From assembly GCA_020796225.1 (NCBI GenBank), contig CM036759.1, forward strand, positions 25,280,313 to 25,344,312: a DNA stretch of 64,000 nucleotides, read 5' to 3'. The translations under genes and the position numbers were made by a program. Position 1 is the first letter of the stretch, and every line of letters begins with the position of its first letter. Under the pieces are notes generated by a model that saw nothing but the letters and a program-made list of their open reading frames with translations, was not told the DNA's origin and did no database searches. Source of the DNA: Arion vulgaris (Eukaryota > Mollusca > Gastropoda > Stylommatophora > Arionidae). Shown here one piece after another: positions 1 through 41,167 of the stretch.

Positions 1-245
1 AAATCGCTTGATCGATTCAACATCGATTTTAGTGTCCTCATCCAGCAGAGAGTCTCGAAGAGACCGAAGAACATCCCCTTATCAATCTTCAACTCCCCAA
101 CAATCGATGCTGTTGATGCAATCCTGTCCGCTCTCTCATTACCGTAAACACCCGCATGCCCAGGACAGTATATCCACGTAAGCCGCTGGAGGTTAGAAAC
201 TTCTATAGACGACATCCACTCATACCGAAACCTGCCCTTCTGGAT
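1..245 (-). pseudogene. LINE ORF2 fragment, RNase H end
   Basis: Read antisense, the segment is open and encodes LTWIYCPGHAGVYGNERADR followed by IASTASIVGELKID. The W.-x-PGHAGV-GNE-AD pattern is the RNase H domain of I/Jockey-like non-LTR retrotransposons. It ends KSMLNRSSD at the window edge; a related copy of that end lies at 54250-54660. The fragment is 5'-truncated and sits in an alpha-actinin intron. Confidence 0.8.
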
Positions 246-623
246 CTTGTGAGGCAGGAATGATAATGCATCTTATTGCAAACATAGAAAGGAACAACAA
301 TTGGGGAGGGGGAAACAAGAGAAATTATGACAGAACAGTACAAGATTTACATCATAGTAAGGTTTTTAAAAGTCAGATATAAAATAGCTTTTTTTTTTTA
401 AATGTAGGTATTTCACATAAAGTAATAAGTTATAAAAGTGCACTATTCTCAATGCTAGCCTGTATATAACATATTAAGAAAGAAAGAAAAACAATGTATT
501 GGTTTTTAGTTCAGCATTGCATGAAAGACTTCCATAAACTTAGATTGCATTTATTTTGTTAAAATTTAAGTAACTTTGTTATGTTGAATATTGTTTCAAT
601 TGTAAAATAAATTATGTTTTTAG

Positions 624-28593
<27,970 letters not shown>

Positions 28594-29255
28594 ATCGAAG
28601 ATGAAATACTGCTGGTACAACTCTGAACTTTGGGAAACATGTCTGTGTATCTTGCCTACTCTGTCATTTCCTGTTTTACATCATAGCAATAATGGCATGA
28701 ACAGATGGCTGTATGTATCAACCTCATGTTTATCATCAATGGAATCACAACCATTGAATTTTATTAGACACATTTACTCTAACATTTACATTATTTTATT
28801 TTTGGATTGTTACTTGGAAGTTATACTAGAAGAAGACATGTGTCTATAAGTTGTGTGTAAAGATGTTTGTTGTAAACTTTGATTGAGAAGTCTTGAAGTT
28901 GTTTTATTGCTCTCCCTCCAAAAATACTGTATAGTCTGCTGAGTATCTGACCTATATTGCTCTGCTCATTTGACTAGTAGATAGGAGAGGTAGGAACAGA
29001 TTTATGTTTGTTAGCTCAAGTCTTGTAGAATGGAGGAAATTTATTTCACCTTGTGTTGCTTGTGTAAACTTCATATCTGATGAAAGTCTGCATGAGATTT
29101 CAATTGAGCATATCAGAATGAATACACTGGCGATATCTTGATGCTGTTTTGTGAACTGGCAGTGCCTTTATCACTCATCTTTAAAATGCAGGTGTAATAT
29201 ATGCTATTCTTGCCCTTGTTCTTCTAACCTCCTCAACAGTACAAATAAAAACTGG
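28594..29255 (+). other. Alpha-actinin 3' UTR with poly(A) signal
   Basis: Unique AT-rich sequence follows the stop. A canonical AATAAA lies at 29244-29249. The end of the transcript is inferred; further AATAAA motifs occur downstream, for example at 33320-33325, so longer UTRs are possible. Confidence 0.5.
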
Positions 29256-30029
29256 GACAAAATGTATGTTTCTCTGTTCACTTCTTGTTTGAATACTAAC
29301 CTGGAAACTTTTTAATTGCAGCTACATTATGCACTTCTCTGGGTAACTTATTACAATTATGTTGTAGATTTAAGTGGCAGTGGAGATTAGTCAAATATTC
29401 TCTTCTGATCTGATTTAACTAACTTTCACCACCACTGTAGTTCAGATTTCTTTCAAAGTAACAATTATATATTTATTTATGCCTTCTTTATTTGAATATA
29501 TTGATGTGGTGAATATTTATGCTGTAGAATTTTGCCTGGTTATTGCTTCTGTCAGGAAATGTGTGACATGAACTGTAGTTATGGAAGGAGACAAACTGTT
29601 ATCTTTCAGATCAAATTAAACTTTTGACTGTAAGGAGTCTCCTTTTTTCTGTCTCTTGCCTTGATGGATGACTCAAGATGACATCATTTAGTCCTACTTT
29701 TGCTGTTCATTTATTACTTATGTCATTGTTCTCTTTTTGCCATCAAGCTTTCCTTCCATTACAGTGCAGTTTTTTGTTTTTGTAATATATCCAGACTATT
29801 TTGTTCTTGTTGCTACTTCCAACATATTATTACTTGTGTTGATATCTTTCACAGCTGTTTTTTTTAGATTTGCTAGTTTTAGCAGAACTACTTGGTTCCT
29901 GAATTGTTTAATTTTCATTATATGTCATGCCTAGTTGCTTGATGATTGATCAACAGCCATTCTTCTTGTAGGCATTGTAGTATTCAAAAGCTCATTGTTT
30001 TTTTCATTATAATGTCATTTCAGATCTTT

Positions 30030-30960
30030 CTTCTCTTTCTCAGTCATAAATTTTCTGCTGGCACTTCCTTATAAGTTTATGTCTGTTGAATTTGCTCATC
30101 TTCTTCTTATTTTAGTGTGCAGTCTTCTTCTAACTTCTCCTGAAACATAAGGCATTCACAAATTTCCTCCAAGTAGATTTGTATTAGTCTGTCTAAGCCA
30201 ACCTAGGTCATTTCACCTACTTCTCTTTTTCTGTCTACAGTATGTCTTCCCCTACTTCTCTTACCACCTGGATTCCATTTCAGAGCCATTTTGGGGTATC
30301 TGGTCTTCCTGCATTTTTAATCTATGTCTCAACCATTTCCTATTTATTATTTCCTCGTTGATATTGTTGATGCCTGTGCGTAGGGTGATTGCAGTATCAG
30401 GTATTCTTTTATCCCAACTGAAACATCATCCTTCTAAGTTCTCTCATACGATTGTTTGTCTTGTTACATGTTTTATTAATGTCTCTGATTCATATAATAA
30501 GACTAATTGCACATTTGATTTGTATATATTGAGTTTTGTCTGTGTCCTGTAGGACGATGACCTCCATATGTTGTCCAATGATCTGAATGTTGCAACCGTC
30601 ATTCCAATTCTTGCATTCATTTCTTTTCCTACATCCCCATCTATGGTTACGTATCTGCCCAAATATTTGAACTCTGTTATCCTTCCTTCTCTATCAGAAT
30701 CTTCTCTTGTGTTTTTTGCGTTTGTTCTCATTACCTTGCTTTTATTAGCTTTAATTTAAAGATCTATTTACTTGGTTTACGCTGCTTGTTTTCTTCTGTG
30801 TCCTCTTTAGTGTGTGCCAACAGTGCTATACTGTTTGCAAAGTACATATCTTCCAGTCTCTAGGTTAGTTCCCCACATAATCCCTCTACTACCATCTTCA
30901 GTTATCTTCTTCATTGCCCAGTCAAAAACTAACTTCTAGGGTGCATTCAATTTATGCATA
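30030..30960 (-). pseudogene. LINE reverse-transcriptase C-terminal remnant
   Basis: Antisense reads GRITEFKYLGRYVTIDGDVG then KEMNARIGMTVATFRSLDNI and KLNIYKSNVQLVLLYESETL. This FKYLG..V..DG......RI..A...F..L...W region follows the YxDD motif in LINE ORF2. Limits are approximate; stops occur further along. Confidence 0.8.
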
Positions 30961-31764
30961 TTTCTAGGACTTCAATTGTTTCTCCTAGTTACTTGTTCAT
31001 GTTTCATAACATATATTATCCAAGAGTCTTTATGAAACATGATAATTATCATTTTTACATTTCTATATTATCTATTTAGAAATTATTACTTTTCTAATTT
31101 TGTGGAAAATATATATGGACTTTCACATTCTCCTTTTTAATTATCAATTAGAACTTGCAGTAGTCTATGCTCAAGATGGTGGCTTCTATCAGTACCTGTT
31201 TATTTATAAGCATATTTATTATTATTTCTCTCTCTTTCCTATATTTCTCTTCTCTCATCCATCATTATTTTACTTTCAAGTATTTCTTTCTGAATATAAA
31301 TAATCTAGTTTTATCAAAATTTTGGTGTAATGTATTCCACTGATTCCTGCAATTCTTATACACTTTGAACCATCATGACTATTTAATCTATATTTATATA
31401 TATATATGATTGTCAAATATTCTTCCATTGATGTTTATTCTACGTTTGATCTGCTTGAAAATGTTCTAATTATAGATCTAGCAATGATATTGCACATATT
31501 CTTTTTGAATCTTTTTGAATTTATGTTGAGTAATCTGTGAAAATGACTTGCCTTTCTTTACACACATGGGTGTGCAGGGATGAAGGGAAATGAAAGGATA
31601 TATAAATTAGCTGAAACCCTGCAAGTGGGAAAAGTATTGACAGTACATCATAGCTTTGAACTATGGTTTACACTTAACATTATATTATCTGTAAAAGAAC
31701 ACGTTCTCATGTCCAATTAATATTTTGTACTCCTGGTTAAGGGATTACTAGACAGTTTTGCAAT

Positions 31765-32606
31765 ATGTCTTCAACATGAGGTCACTAGACAGATGTTTAG
31801 GATGTCTTCAATATGAGGTCACTAGACAGATGTTTAGGATGTCTTCAATGAGTCACTAGACAGATGTTTGGATTCTTCAACATGAGGTCACTAGACAGAT
31901 GTTTAGGATGTCTTCAATATGAGGTCACTAGACAGATGTTTAGGATGTCTTCAATATGAGGTCACTAGACAGATGTTTAGGATGTCTTCAATATGAGGTC
32001 ACTAGACAGATGTTTAGGATGTCTTCAATATGAGGTCACTAGACAGATGTGTAGGATGTCTTCAATATGAGGTCACTAGACAGATGTTTAGGATGTCTTC
32101 AATATGAGGTCACTAGACATGTTTAGGATGTCTTCAATATGAGGTCACTAGACAGATGTTTAGGATGTCTTCAATATGAGGTCACTAGACAGATGTTTAG
32201 GATGTCTTCAATATGAGGTCACTAGACAGATGTTTAGGATGTCTTCAACATGAGGTCACTAGACAGATGTTTACGATGTCTTCAACATGAGGTCACTAGA
32301 CAGATGTTTAGGATGTCTTCAACATGAGGTCACTAGACAGATGTTTAGGATGTCTTCAATATGAGGTCACTAGACAGATGTTTAGGATGTCTTCAACATG
32401 AGGTCACTAGACAGATGTTTAGGATGTTCAATATGTCACTAGACAGATGTTTAGATGTTTCAACATGAGGTCACTAGACAGATGTGTAGGATGTCTTCAA
32501 CATGAGCTAGACAGATGTTTGATGTCCAATAGAGGTCACTAGACAGATGTTTAGGATGTCTTCAACATGAGGTCACTAGACAGATGTTTAGGATGTCTTC
32601 AACATA
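31765..32606. repeat. 37-bp minisatellite, about 23 copies
   Basis: Unit atgaggtcactagacagatg plus tttaggatgtcttcaat; copies near 31840, 32120 and 32430-32530 have short deletions. Confidence 0.95.
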
Positions 32607-33480
32607 AACCCCAAAAAATAGAAGTTACTCCTACCTTACTTAAGTTCTCTAGCTGGGATATCTACTCATTCATTGTCTTTGGTTATTTCATATTTCCATT
32701 GTCAACATTTTATGAAAAGCAACAGTTATTGCTTGACATGTTACAAGATACTAACTTCATCAACTGATCTCTATTCACATGAAAATATATTCTTTCTAAC
32801 TTTAATATGTGCACTATTATTTAAAGATTGTTTGTGTAAATAGACCGCAAACATTCAGGGTTTATGTAACACTCCAGACTGATTGATCAGAAGATGTTGA
32901 CCTGTCAAGCAGAAAACAAATAAAAGCTACATGTACAAATGCTGTTTATGTGGATAAGATCATTTACATGTATTATTTGTGTTTGTTTACTTCTACATCC
33001 AATGTCAGACTATTTGTTGAGAGATAGCATGTGTTCACAATTCTTGTCTGAAATGTTGTCTGTAACTGGTATTGTTTTTACTCAGACTTCATATTGCTTG
33101 ACTATAAGTCTATGATTGATCATATTTATTTACATTTGTAATAATATCTGTGTCAAAACTGGATACAATTGTTTTCTGAAATCACTTATGTTTTGTCTTA
33201 TATTTACATTAGATTGTAATCTATTTCTCTATCATTATTTCAGCAATTTTTACTGCAATGCAGCCTGGAAGCTGTACACATTATTCTGTTCTTTTATTTT
33301 GCTTAATTTTTTTCATTTTAATAAAAGCGTAGAGTGTGCTGTTTAGTCTCCTTGTAGGAAGCTTGTGTTAAAGCATTTAGTTGAGATTTGTGCAGCAATT
33401 TGTTTGACATAATGTTGCAAGCCTTAGATATAAACCTCTTTATTTGCCTTTTTAAACCTTGTTTAAGTAATCATATTCTT
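32607..33480. other. Intergenic AT-rich DNA
   Basis: No coding pattern, splice structure or known repeat seen. Confidence 0.5.
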
Positions 33481-33492
33481 TCTTATTCTGAC

Positions 33493-33742
33493 AAGGTGCC
33501 CTAGGATTCACACAGCAGTCAAATTTTAGAAATTAATTATAAACTATTGATTAGATAAAACATTTTGTAAATTAATAAGGTGCCCTTGGGTTCACACCGA
33601 GATTAACTTTTAGAAATTAACTGTAAACTATTGATTAGTTGAAATATTTTGTTAATTAATAAAGTACCCTAGGATACACACACACACAAAGATCAACTAT
33701 TAGAAATTAATTACTAATTAGGTGAAACATTTTCTGTTAATA
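33493..33742. repeat. Three diverged ~90-bp tandem units
   Basis: Each unit carries a form of aaggtgccctaggattcaca, ttttagaaattaa and actattgattag. The third has a short (ca)n insertion. Confidence 0.75.
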
Positions 33743-33936
33743 CTAGGGATAATGTTGTAACAGTTGAAATATGTCAACAGCGTTCTAATGAATAGTTTTA
33801 CTTATACTATTTTATAACGTACTCTATTCTTACTGAGAAATATTGTAGAAAAGTGTGTGTATCTAGATCTCTTTAATTGTCTCGTGAGTCGACCACAAGT
33901 TTCCTTACTGAGAAGAAAAATGAGCCTTGTGGCATA

Positions 33937-34191
33937 TCTTCTTTGAACGCTACATATATACGGTTAAATCACACTTTGGGATTTGGGTGTGATCTGAGCC
34001 CAAGAGCGATTGCACAGTGTGCCGGTTATGCGCCTACAAGTAGGCCAGCACATCTGATTTCTGCAACACTTTTTATTTACTAGGGTAGCTTCTCTATAGG
34101 CCTCTGCCTCCATTGCCTCTTAGGACATACCTTGTAGGTCGCAGTGTTACTATTCTTTGCTCCCTTTGTAAGCCCTGGCAACACACAGGTG
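33937..34191 (-). repeat. SINE-B copy
   Basis: Antisense; core tgcgcctacaagtaggccag, then gtcgcagtgttactattctt and the gcaacacacagg head. Confidence 0.8.
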
Positions 34192-34195
34192 TATC

Positions 34196-35009
34196 CGGAT
34201 ATTCTCTTCTAACCAGGGCTGCAAGTTTTTACTCTTGGACAGATCCGGATATAAAAAAAGTATGGTTGGACTAGATTACCTAGAGCCATTCTAGCAGTAT
34301 TAGTAATTAGTGTTGACTTTCTTGTGATAATATGAACAATCTTCAGATTAATTATTGAGTTTTTGTTCTTTCCAGGTTTGTGATAAATTTTCTATTTGTT
34401 GATAAATAGTTATTTATCTGGATTTTTTTAAAATAGTTTTACATAGCATAGATTTATTGTTGCTTGTTTGAATGTAGCATTGACTTGACCTAGAGGGGTC
34501 TATGCCTTCTTGGTTATTTATTGTTTAATGATGACAGCTTTAGAGACATCTCAACCACCTTTTTACTTTGTCTTTAGTTCTTCTATTTTGATATCTCATT
34601 ATTTTGTCTATTTTATGTCCTAATTTGTGTATTATTTTGACTATTTTACATCCAATTTGTGTAATGTTCTTTTGTATAAGTATTGCTATTAATATCTGCT
34701 TCATATTTACATTTAGCAGCAAGGACAGTCTTGGACTGTTACTAGAGCTGTACTGAGTCTCTTCAATTTGTTGATTCATAAAACTATACAAGTAATATTA
34801 GTCACGCAGGGATGCAAGCCTCATACCAGCACTGTCCTCCAATTAGTAAACAAAATAAAATTTTCAATATCCATTTTGGACTTTGTTGATGCCTTGGTTT
34901 AGGAAACTTTTCTTTCTTCACTTCTCACATTGTCATTTCATCAGAGCATTAATATGTTCATAGTTTAATATTTTATTACAATTGTTTATCACAAATATTT
35001 CACCAACAC
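34196..35009. other. Intergenic AT-rich DNA
   Basis: Nothing identifiable; short open frames only. Confidence 0.5.
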
Positions 35010-35013
35010 TTAA

Positions 35014-35674
35014 GGGGGGATTCTGGTCTGGAAACTTTTTCGTTGCTTTCATATTAATGTAGAATTTGTATTATAATTTTGAGATATTATGATTTAAAAG
35101 AATAGAAAAGTTTAGTTTTCAAAAATATGTCACGCGTTGCCATGGAACAATAAAAAATGGCAGCCAAACACAAAATTTGAAATCCTAAGGCTCTGAATCT
35201 AATGAATATAAATGAATTATATTTTCACTCTAAGGTGAGCAATTGTAATATCTAAAAAATTACACATGATTTTAGGATATATTAAATATTACATTTTTAT
35301 GAATTTGTGGGTAAACACACCCCCAAAAACAGCTTTTTTTACGAATTTTGAGGAAATTTTTACCCAAAAATTTATAAAAATTAAATATGTAATATATCCT
35401 AAAAATCATGTGTAATATATTCGATATTATAATTGTGCACCTTAGAGTGAAAACAGAATTCATTTACATTCATTAGATTCAGAGCCTTAGGGATTTGAAA
35501 TTTTGTTTTTGGTGGCCATTTTGTATTGTTTCCATGGCAACACTTTGACATTATTTTTTACTAATTTTTTTCTACTTTTCTAAGTCATAATATTTCAAAA
35601 TGGTTATTAAAATTTTGCATTAATGTGAAAACAACGAAAATAGCTTCATGATCCCTATACTACCGAATCCCCCC
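35014..35674. mobile_element. TTAA-flanked foldback element (MITE)
   Basis: Bounded by TTAA at 35010-35013 and 35675-35678. Terminal ggggggattc matches gaatcccccc at the other end, and the arms stay complementary for about 300 bp each (for example aggctctgaatctaatgaat against attcattagattcagagcct), leaving a short centre near 35335. It has no coding capacity. TTAA points to piggyBac-type mobilisation. Confidence 0.8.
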
Positions 35675-35726
35675 TTAAATAGTAAATTTTAAAAAACCAT
35701 TTGCTGCTAGCTAAGTTGTGTCCAAT

Positions 35727-35974
35727 TCTTCTTCTTCGAACTCTCCATATACACCACTTGTTAACCACTCTTTGTGATTTGTATGTGATCTGAGCCTAAG
35801 GGCGATTGTATGTTGTGCCAGTTATGTGCCTACAAGTAGGCCAGCAGATCTGATTTTTGCTACATTTTTTATTTACTAGGGTAGCTCCCTGGGTCCTTAC
35901 CTCAGTCTCCTTTTATGACATGTCTTGTAGGTTCTTTGTTCAGTGTTCTTTGCTAGCCCCGACAACATACAGAC
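35727..35974 (-). repeat. SINE-B copy
   Basis: Antisense; cttcttcgaactctccatat, core tgcctacaagtaggccagca, head gccccgacaacatacagacg. Confidence 0.8.
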
Positions 35975-35994
35975 GAATGCAGGGATAATTGTTA

Positions 35995-36650
35995 CTCCAG
36001 CCTTGGATTAGTTCATAATATCAAATGTGTTAGTGGACGGATAACTGTTGCTTGATTAGTTCTTGACATTAAATGTTTCAGTGAAGGATAATTTTGTTGT
36101 TCCAATCTAGGATTAGTTCTTGACATTAAATGTTTCAATCGACAGATAATTTTGTTGTTATAATCTAGGGTTAGTTCTTGACATTAAATGTTGCAATGGA
36201 CAGATAATTTTGTTGTTCCAATCTAGGATTAGTTCTTGACATTAAATGTTTCAGTGAAGGATAATTTTGTTGTTATAATCTAGGGTTAGTTCTTGACATT
36301 AAATGTTGCAATGGACAGATAATTTTGTTGTTACAATCTAGGATTAGTTCTTGACATTAAATGTTTCAGTGAAGGATAATTTTGTTGTTCCAATCTAGGA
36401 ATTAGTTCTTGACATTAAATGTTCAATGGACAGATAATTTTGTTGTTACAATCTAGGTTAGTTCTTGACATTAAATGTTTCAGTGAGGAATAATTTTGTT
36501 GTTCCAGTCTAAGATTAGTTCTTGACATTAAATGTTTCAGTGAAGGATAATTTTGTTGTTTCAATCTAGAATTAGTTCTTGACATTAAATGTTCAATGGA
36601 GATAATTTTGTTGTTTCAATCTAGGATTAGTTCTTGACATTAAATTTGTT
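35995..36650. repeat. ~57-bp minisatellite, about 11 copies
   Basis: Unit includes ggattagttcttgacattaa, atgtttcagtgaaggataat and tttgttgttccaatcta. Two unit types (cagtgaagg and caatggacag) tend to alternate. Confidence 0.9.
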
Positions 36651-37383
36651 TGTGACATGAAGTGTTTACCATTGTTGTGACCATAGTGAAACCATCTGAA
36701 TAAGGAATACAGTAAACCCATTTAGGAATTGTTTGTCACCTCCGGAATTAGATTTCACTTGTATTATTTCTGTATTGCTTAAAACATCTTAAACGCTCAA
36801 GCGACAGAAGATTTCTTCCAATCAATTTTCCACGTCACCTACTAGATTGCAGAACTGGGTTTGAAGATTGGTGTGGCAAGAAAAGAACGGTACAACAGGT
36901 ATACAAGTAGGCTCATCAATCAAAATAGTACTGGTACAGTCAGTCGCTGGACGCTGATGGAGATATTGCGAAGGAGATCGGAGCACCCATGGACATGTCC
37001 GGAGTGCAATGAAGATATTCGAAACTGAACTGAAATTTAAAAACGGTGAACACCCGGGCAGGTACATTTGTATCAGCAGTACTGACAGAACCAATCAATT
37101 GACTGTACCATTGCATATCTCAGTATGAAGTTGATTGGTATTGTTTTGCTCGGTTTTGTTTTCCGTGTTGAAGTACAGAAACATAACCATTGACAGTTTG
37201 CCAAGACCATGCATTTCTGGTATGATCAACTAGTTAGACTGAATGGGTGGTACATCTTTCCCTTGCAGATGTTTTGACCCATTTCCCAAAATTTTCTTGA
37301 ACACTATTTCACATCATCTGATCTATAGATGACAGTCATGGGAGTCTTGTAGGCACAGCCACTGAGACTTTGCTCGAATCAAA
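36651..37383. other. Unassigned intergenic DNA
   Basis: Mixed composition; one antisense open frame at 36822-37094 has no motif I recognise and no support from splice sites, so no gene is called. Confidence 0.4.
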
Positions 37384-37539
37384 ATAAAGTGAAAACATCT
37401 AAACATAAATAAGGATAAGTGAGTGCATTTAACATGGATAAGATGGATTTAGTAGAAACATTAGTTTCTACTAAATCCATCTTATCCATGTTAAATGCAC
37501 TCACTTATCCTTATTTATGTTTAGATGTTTTCACTTTAT
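37384..37539. repeat. Perfect 76-bp inverted repeat, 4-base loop
   Basis: Left arm 37384-37459, loop atta 37460-37463, right arm 37464-37539; every base pairs. The right arm runs directly into a minisatellite whose unit resembles its inner part (catcttatccatgttaaatg). Confidence 0.95.
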
Positions 37540-38005
37540 CCATGTTAAGTGCTGCCATGATATCCAGCTTATCCATATTAAATGCTTATACTATATCCAC
37601 CTTATCCATATTAAATTCGCTCACTATATCCATCTTATTCATCTTAAATGTTCTTTATCATGTTAAATGTTTCCACTTTATCCATGTTAAATGTTTCCAC
37701 TGTATCCATCTTATCCATTGTGAATGTCCCCAAAATATCCATCTTATTTATGTTAAATGTTTCTACTATATCCATCTTATCCAAGTTAAATGCACCCACT
37801 ATATCCACAATGTACATGTTAAATGTCCCCACTATCTCCATCTTATCCATGTCAAGCTTCCATTATAATATTAATATCATGTCCATATTAAATGTCCCAT
37901 AATATCCACCTTATCCATGTTAAATGTTTCCAAGTTCATATCCACCTTATCCATGTTAAATTCTTCCAGTATATCCATGTTAAATGTTTCCATTATATCC
38001 ATCTT
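37540..38005. repeat. ~33-bp minisatellite
   Basis: Unit around tatatccatcttatccatgt plus taaatgtttccac, imperfect. The period is a multiple of three, which keeps long frames open on both strands; these are not genes. Confidence 0.88.
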
Positions 38006-38049
38006 TAGCTAACATTTACACTGGACAATCGTATCACTGCCACAGTGAC

Positions 38050-38660
38050 ACATATTCAACTAACAATAAAGATTGAACCAACAATAAAGATTAGACCAAC
38101 AATAATGATTACTCTAACAATAATGATTACTCTAACAATAATGATTAGACAAACAATAAAGATTAGACCAACAATAATGATTAGACAAACAATAATGATT
38201 AGACAAACAATAATGATTACTCTAACAATAAAGATTAGACAAACAATAATGATTACTCAAACAATAATGATTAGACAAACAATAATGATTACTCAAACAA
38301 TAAAGATTAGACCAACAATAATGATTAGACAAAGAATAAAGATTAGACCAACAATAATGATTAGACAAAGAATAAAGATTAGACCAACAATAATGATTAG
38401 ACCAACAATAATGATTAGACAAACAATAATGATTGAACTAACAATAATGATTAGACAAACAATAAAGTTGAACAAACAATAAAGATTGAACAAACAATAA
38501 AGATTGAACAAACAATAAAGATTGAACAAACAATAAAGATTGAACAAACAATAAAGATTGAACAAACAATAAAGATTGAACAAACAATAAAGATTGAACA
38601 AACAAAGATTAGACAAACAATAATGATTACTTACAATTGATTAGACAAACAATAAAGAAT
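38050..38660. repeat. 18-bp minisatellite, over 30 copies
   Basis: Unit aacaataatgattagaca in the left part grades into aacaataaagattgaaca on the right, so the array has two sub-arrays. The 18-bp period leaves a hexapeptide repeat (TIMIRQ-like) open in frame; regarded as non-coding. Confidence 0.93.
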
Positions 38661-39119
38661 ATACATGTAATAATATATCTTAACAATTAGAAAACATCAA
38701 ATATTTGAAACAGTGCTATCTCAGTCTCTGTGTGTTCTTAGTTTCCAACCAGATAAGCTAGATTGTGACTGAATTCAACCTTGACATTGTTTTTATTGTT
38801 TGTGATTACATTCACTTTTTTTGGAAGAGAAATCTACACTAAATGACAGATGGCAGAGAGTTTTTGTCAGCTCAAGTGCTTTGTGGGGATGGTGCTATTG
38901 TACAGTAGTAACAAGTTCACTAAATTTCTAGTAGATGCAAACAAATGATAATATAAATGCCAATGATATATATGGCTATACAACATCAATGGTCCTACGA
39001 TTTTGGGAGGTAAAAGAAAGTTTTAAAATTTGAACACTTAAAGATTCATCTACATTATTACTTTGATTTTTTTATGCAGAGCTGAATTTTCCATGTTGTA
39101 CTATTGCTGGTATTGCATT

Positions 39120-39590
39120 GAGTAAGATATGGAAGTCAAAGGAGATCAAAACAAACAAAAAGCTGAGAATCTTTCAATCAAATGTGAAGTCAGTGCTGTT
39201 CTATGGCTCATAAACATGGAAGACAACAAAAGAAACCATCAGAAAACTGCAGACCTTCGTAAATGGATGTTTACGTAGAATAGAGGGACTGAGATGGTAT
39301 GATAAGATTACAAATGAGGAACTCAAAAAAAGAACTAAGCAGATACCAGTGAAGAAAGAGCTATGGAAGAGACGCTGGATAGGACATACATTGAGAAGAC
39401 CGACCGAAAGTATTAAAAGACAGTTACTGTTTTGGAACCCACAGGGAAAAAGGAGTAGGGAAGGCTTAGACAGACCTGGAGAAGAGAGCTGGAGGCTGCT
39501 ATTAAAAGGATAGGTAAAACATGGACGGGATGGCAAGAGAGAGAGAAAGAGCTGTACTCCGTTGAGAGTTAAAAGTTGAAGAAGAAGACT
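39120..39590 (+). pseudogene. LINE ORF2 C-terminal remnant
   Basis: Reads TNKKLRIFQSNVKSVLFYGS, stop, TWKTTKETIRKLQTFVNGCL then RRIEGLRWYDKITNEELKKR, and later RRWIGHTLRRPTESIKRQLL. In-frame stops make it dead. It ends near gttgaagaagaag. Confidence 0.88.
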
Positions 39591-40050
39591 ATTGCCGGTA
39601 AATGTTTGTTGAAGTGTGTATATAGATTGGTCATAAGAAGACAGTCAGAGCTGACTCATGCTATCAATTATAATGTGTAGCTAATAAATGTATTCTTATT
39701 AATGAACAAAGTATTACACGACTCTGAAAAATGCATTGACTTGATATTGGGGCCTATACTTTAAAAATATATTGTGTAACATTTCCTGCATCTTATTTCA
39801 TGGTTCAACCTTTCCCATACAGAAATTGATATACACAAACTTGCACAGGCAAATAATTACCACTGAGATAGTGTCAAACATTGGGATACTCAGATAGTGT
39901 CAAACATTGGAAGACTTGAGGAGGTCAAACATTGAAAAAACATGAGTAGCTGTACTGGTTGCTGGATACCACAAATAAACCCAAAAAACAATTCTGCATA
40001 ATGACATAAAGATAACATTTTTTTTTAATACACAATGTCAACAACAAGTG

Positions 40051-40285
40051 AGCGTCTGTAGCTCAAGCGGTAGTGAGCTCGATCACAGACCCAAGCGTAC
40101 CTGGTTCAAACCCCACGGTGGGCAAGTTTGAAAGCAAATTCGTTTCGTGGGATTTTACCAAAAGGTAAAAATAAACCTCACTGTTCAGAAAGCTATGGCA
40201 AACTACTGAACGTATAAGTGGTGTCTAGAAAATCAACGACTCGTTTACTGTGGTTGATGGCTACTTCCTTTAGGATATGCCACGA
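40051..40285 (+). repeat. tRNA-headed SINE T3
   Basis: gcgtctgtagctcaagcggt gives an A box and ctggttcaaacccc a B box. The body shares gcaaactactgaacgtataa with T1, so T1 and T3 have a common body and different heads. Confidence 0.8.
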
Positions 40286-41167
40286 TTTTTCAATTTTCAA
40301 CAATAATATAAAGTACTGCAGGGGATAGCTAGAGATAGGAAAACTTGGCATGAGTCGGTTGAGGGCATATGCCCCAATCCGGGTTAAAAAGGTAGAGAGA
40401 AATTGTCAACAATTTTTTTTCATTAGGTTGCTGAGTTAACAAATTTTAAAGAGTGGCAAAAGTTTCTAAACAAACTATAGTTGTGCATCTAGTGTTACCC
40501 CTACACTGACAAACAGAAATTGTAAATATTGTCAAATTCTCGTAGATGTGGTATAATGACAAAAACACACACACACAATGTAATTTCGTACAAAATAAAA
40601 CTGACAAATATTGAAATATGTCTTTCGTATGAGGAATAGATACAGCATCAGTGTAAATATAATCGAGGTCAAAGCTCAATAACCTTCAAATTGTTACGGA
40701 AAATTGCCTATATTTTAATCACGAGTAACTAAACCTGGTAAGCAGTTGAAATTTAAAAAATGAATAATTTATGTCGACATCTGCTAAACTCCCATAACAG
40801 CAGCTCACAGCTAAATTTGTTGTAGTTTACATAGGTCATTTGTTTTTTTCCTTGTGCATGACATTTACTATTGAGTCAACTTTTACTATGACTTTTGCAA
40901 GCGTGTGTCTCTCCTTCAATACTTTCCTCCATTTAGTTTCCATGACTTTTGAGATATTCATGTTTGTTTCACTGATTTCTTCCTTCCAATGACTATATGC
41001 TGCATTTTAGTAGATTTCATTTATATATGTCTATTATATATGTCTATTATATATGTCTATTATATATGTCCATTATGTACTTTCAATACGGCTGATATAA
41101 ACACATTTGTCTTGTGTTCAGTTTTTCCGTCTCCTTGGAAAGAAAATAGTTTTTAAATTCCTTGAAG

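Noticed and set aside
36822..37094. 90-codon antisense open frame
   Set aside because: No motif, no neighbouring exons and no codon pattern that sets it apart.
37419..37902. Overlapping repeat-rich open frames on both strands
   Set aside because: Arise from the palindrome and the ~33-bp array.
38045..38482. 145-codon open frame with (TIMIRQ)n hexapeptide repeats
   Set aside because: It is an 18-bp minisatellite; the period keeps every frame without a stop open, also on the other strand. No unique flanking coding sequence.
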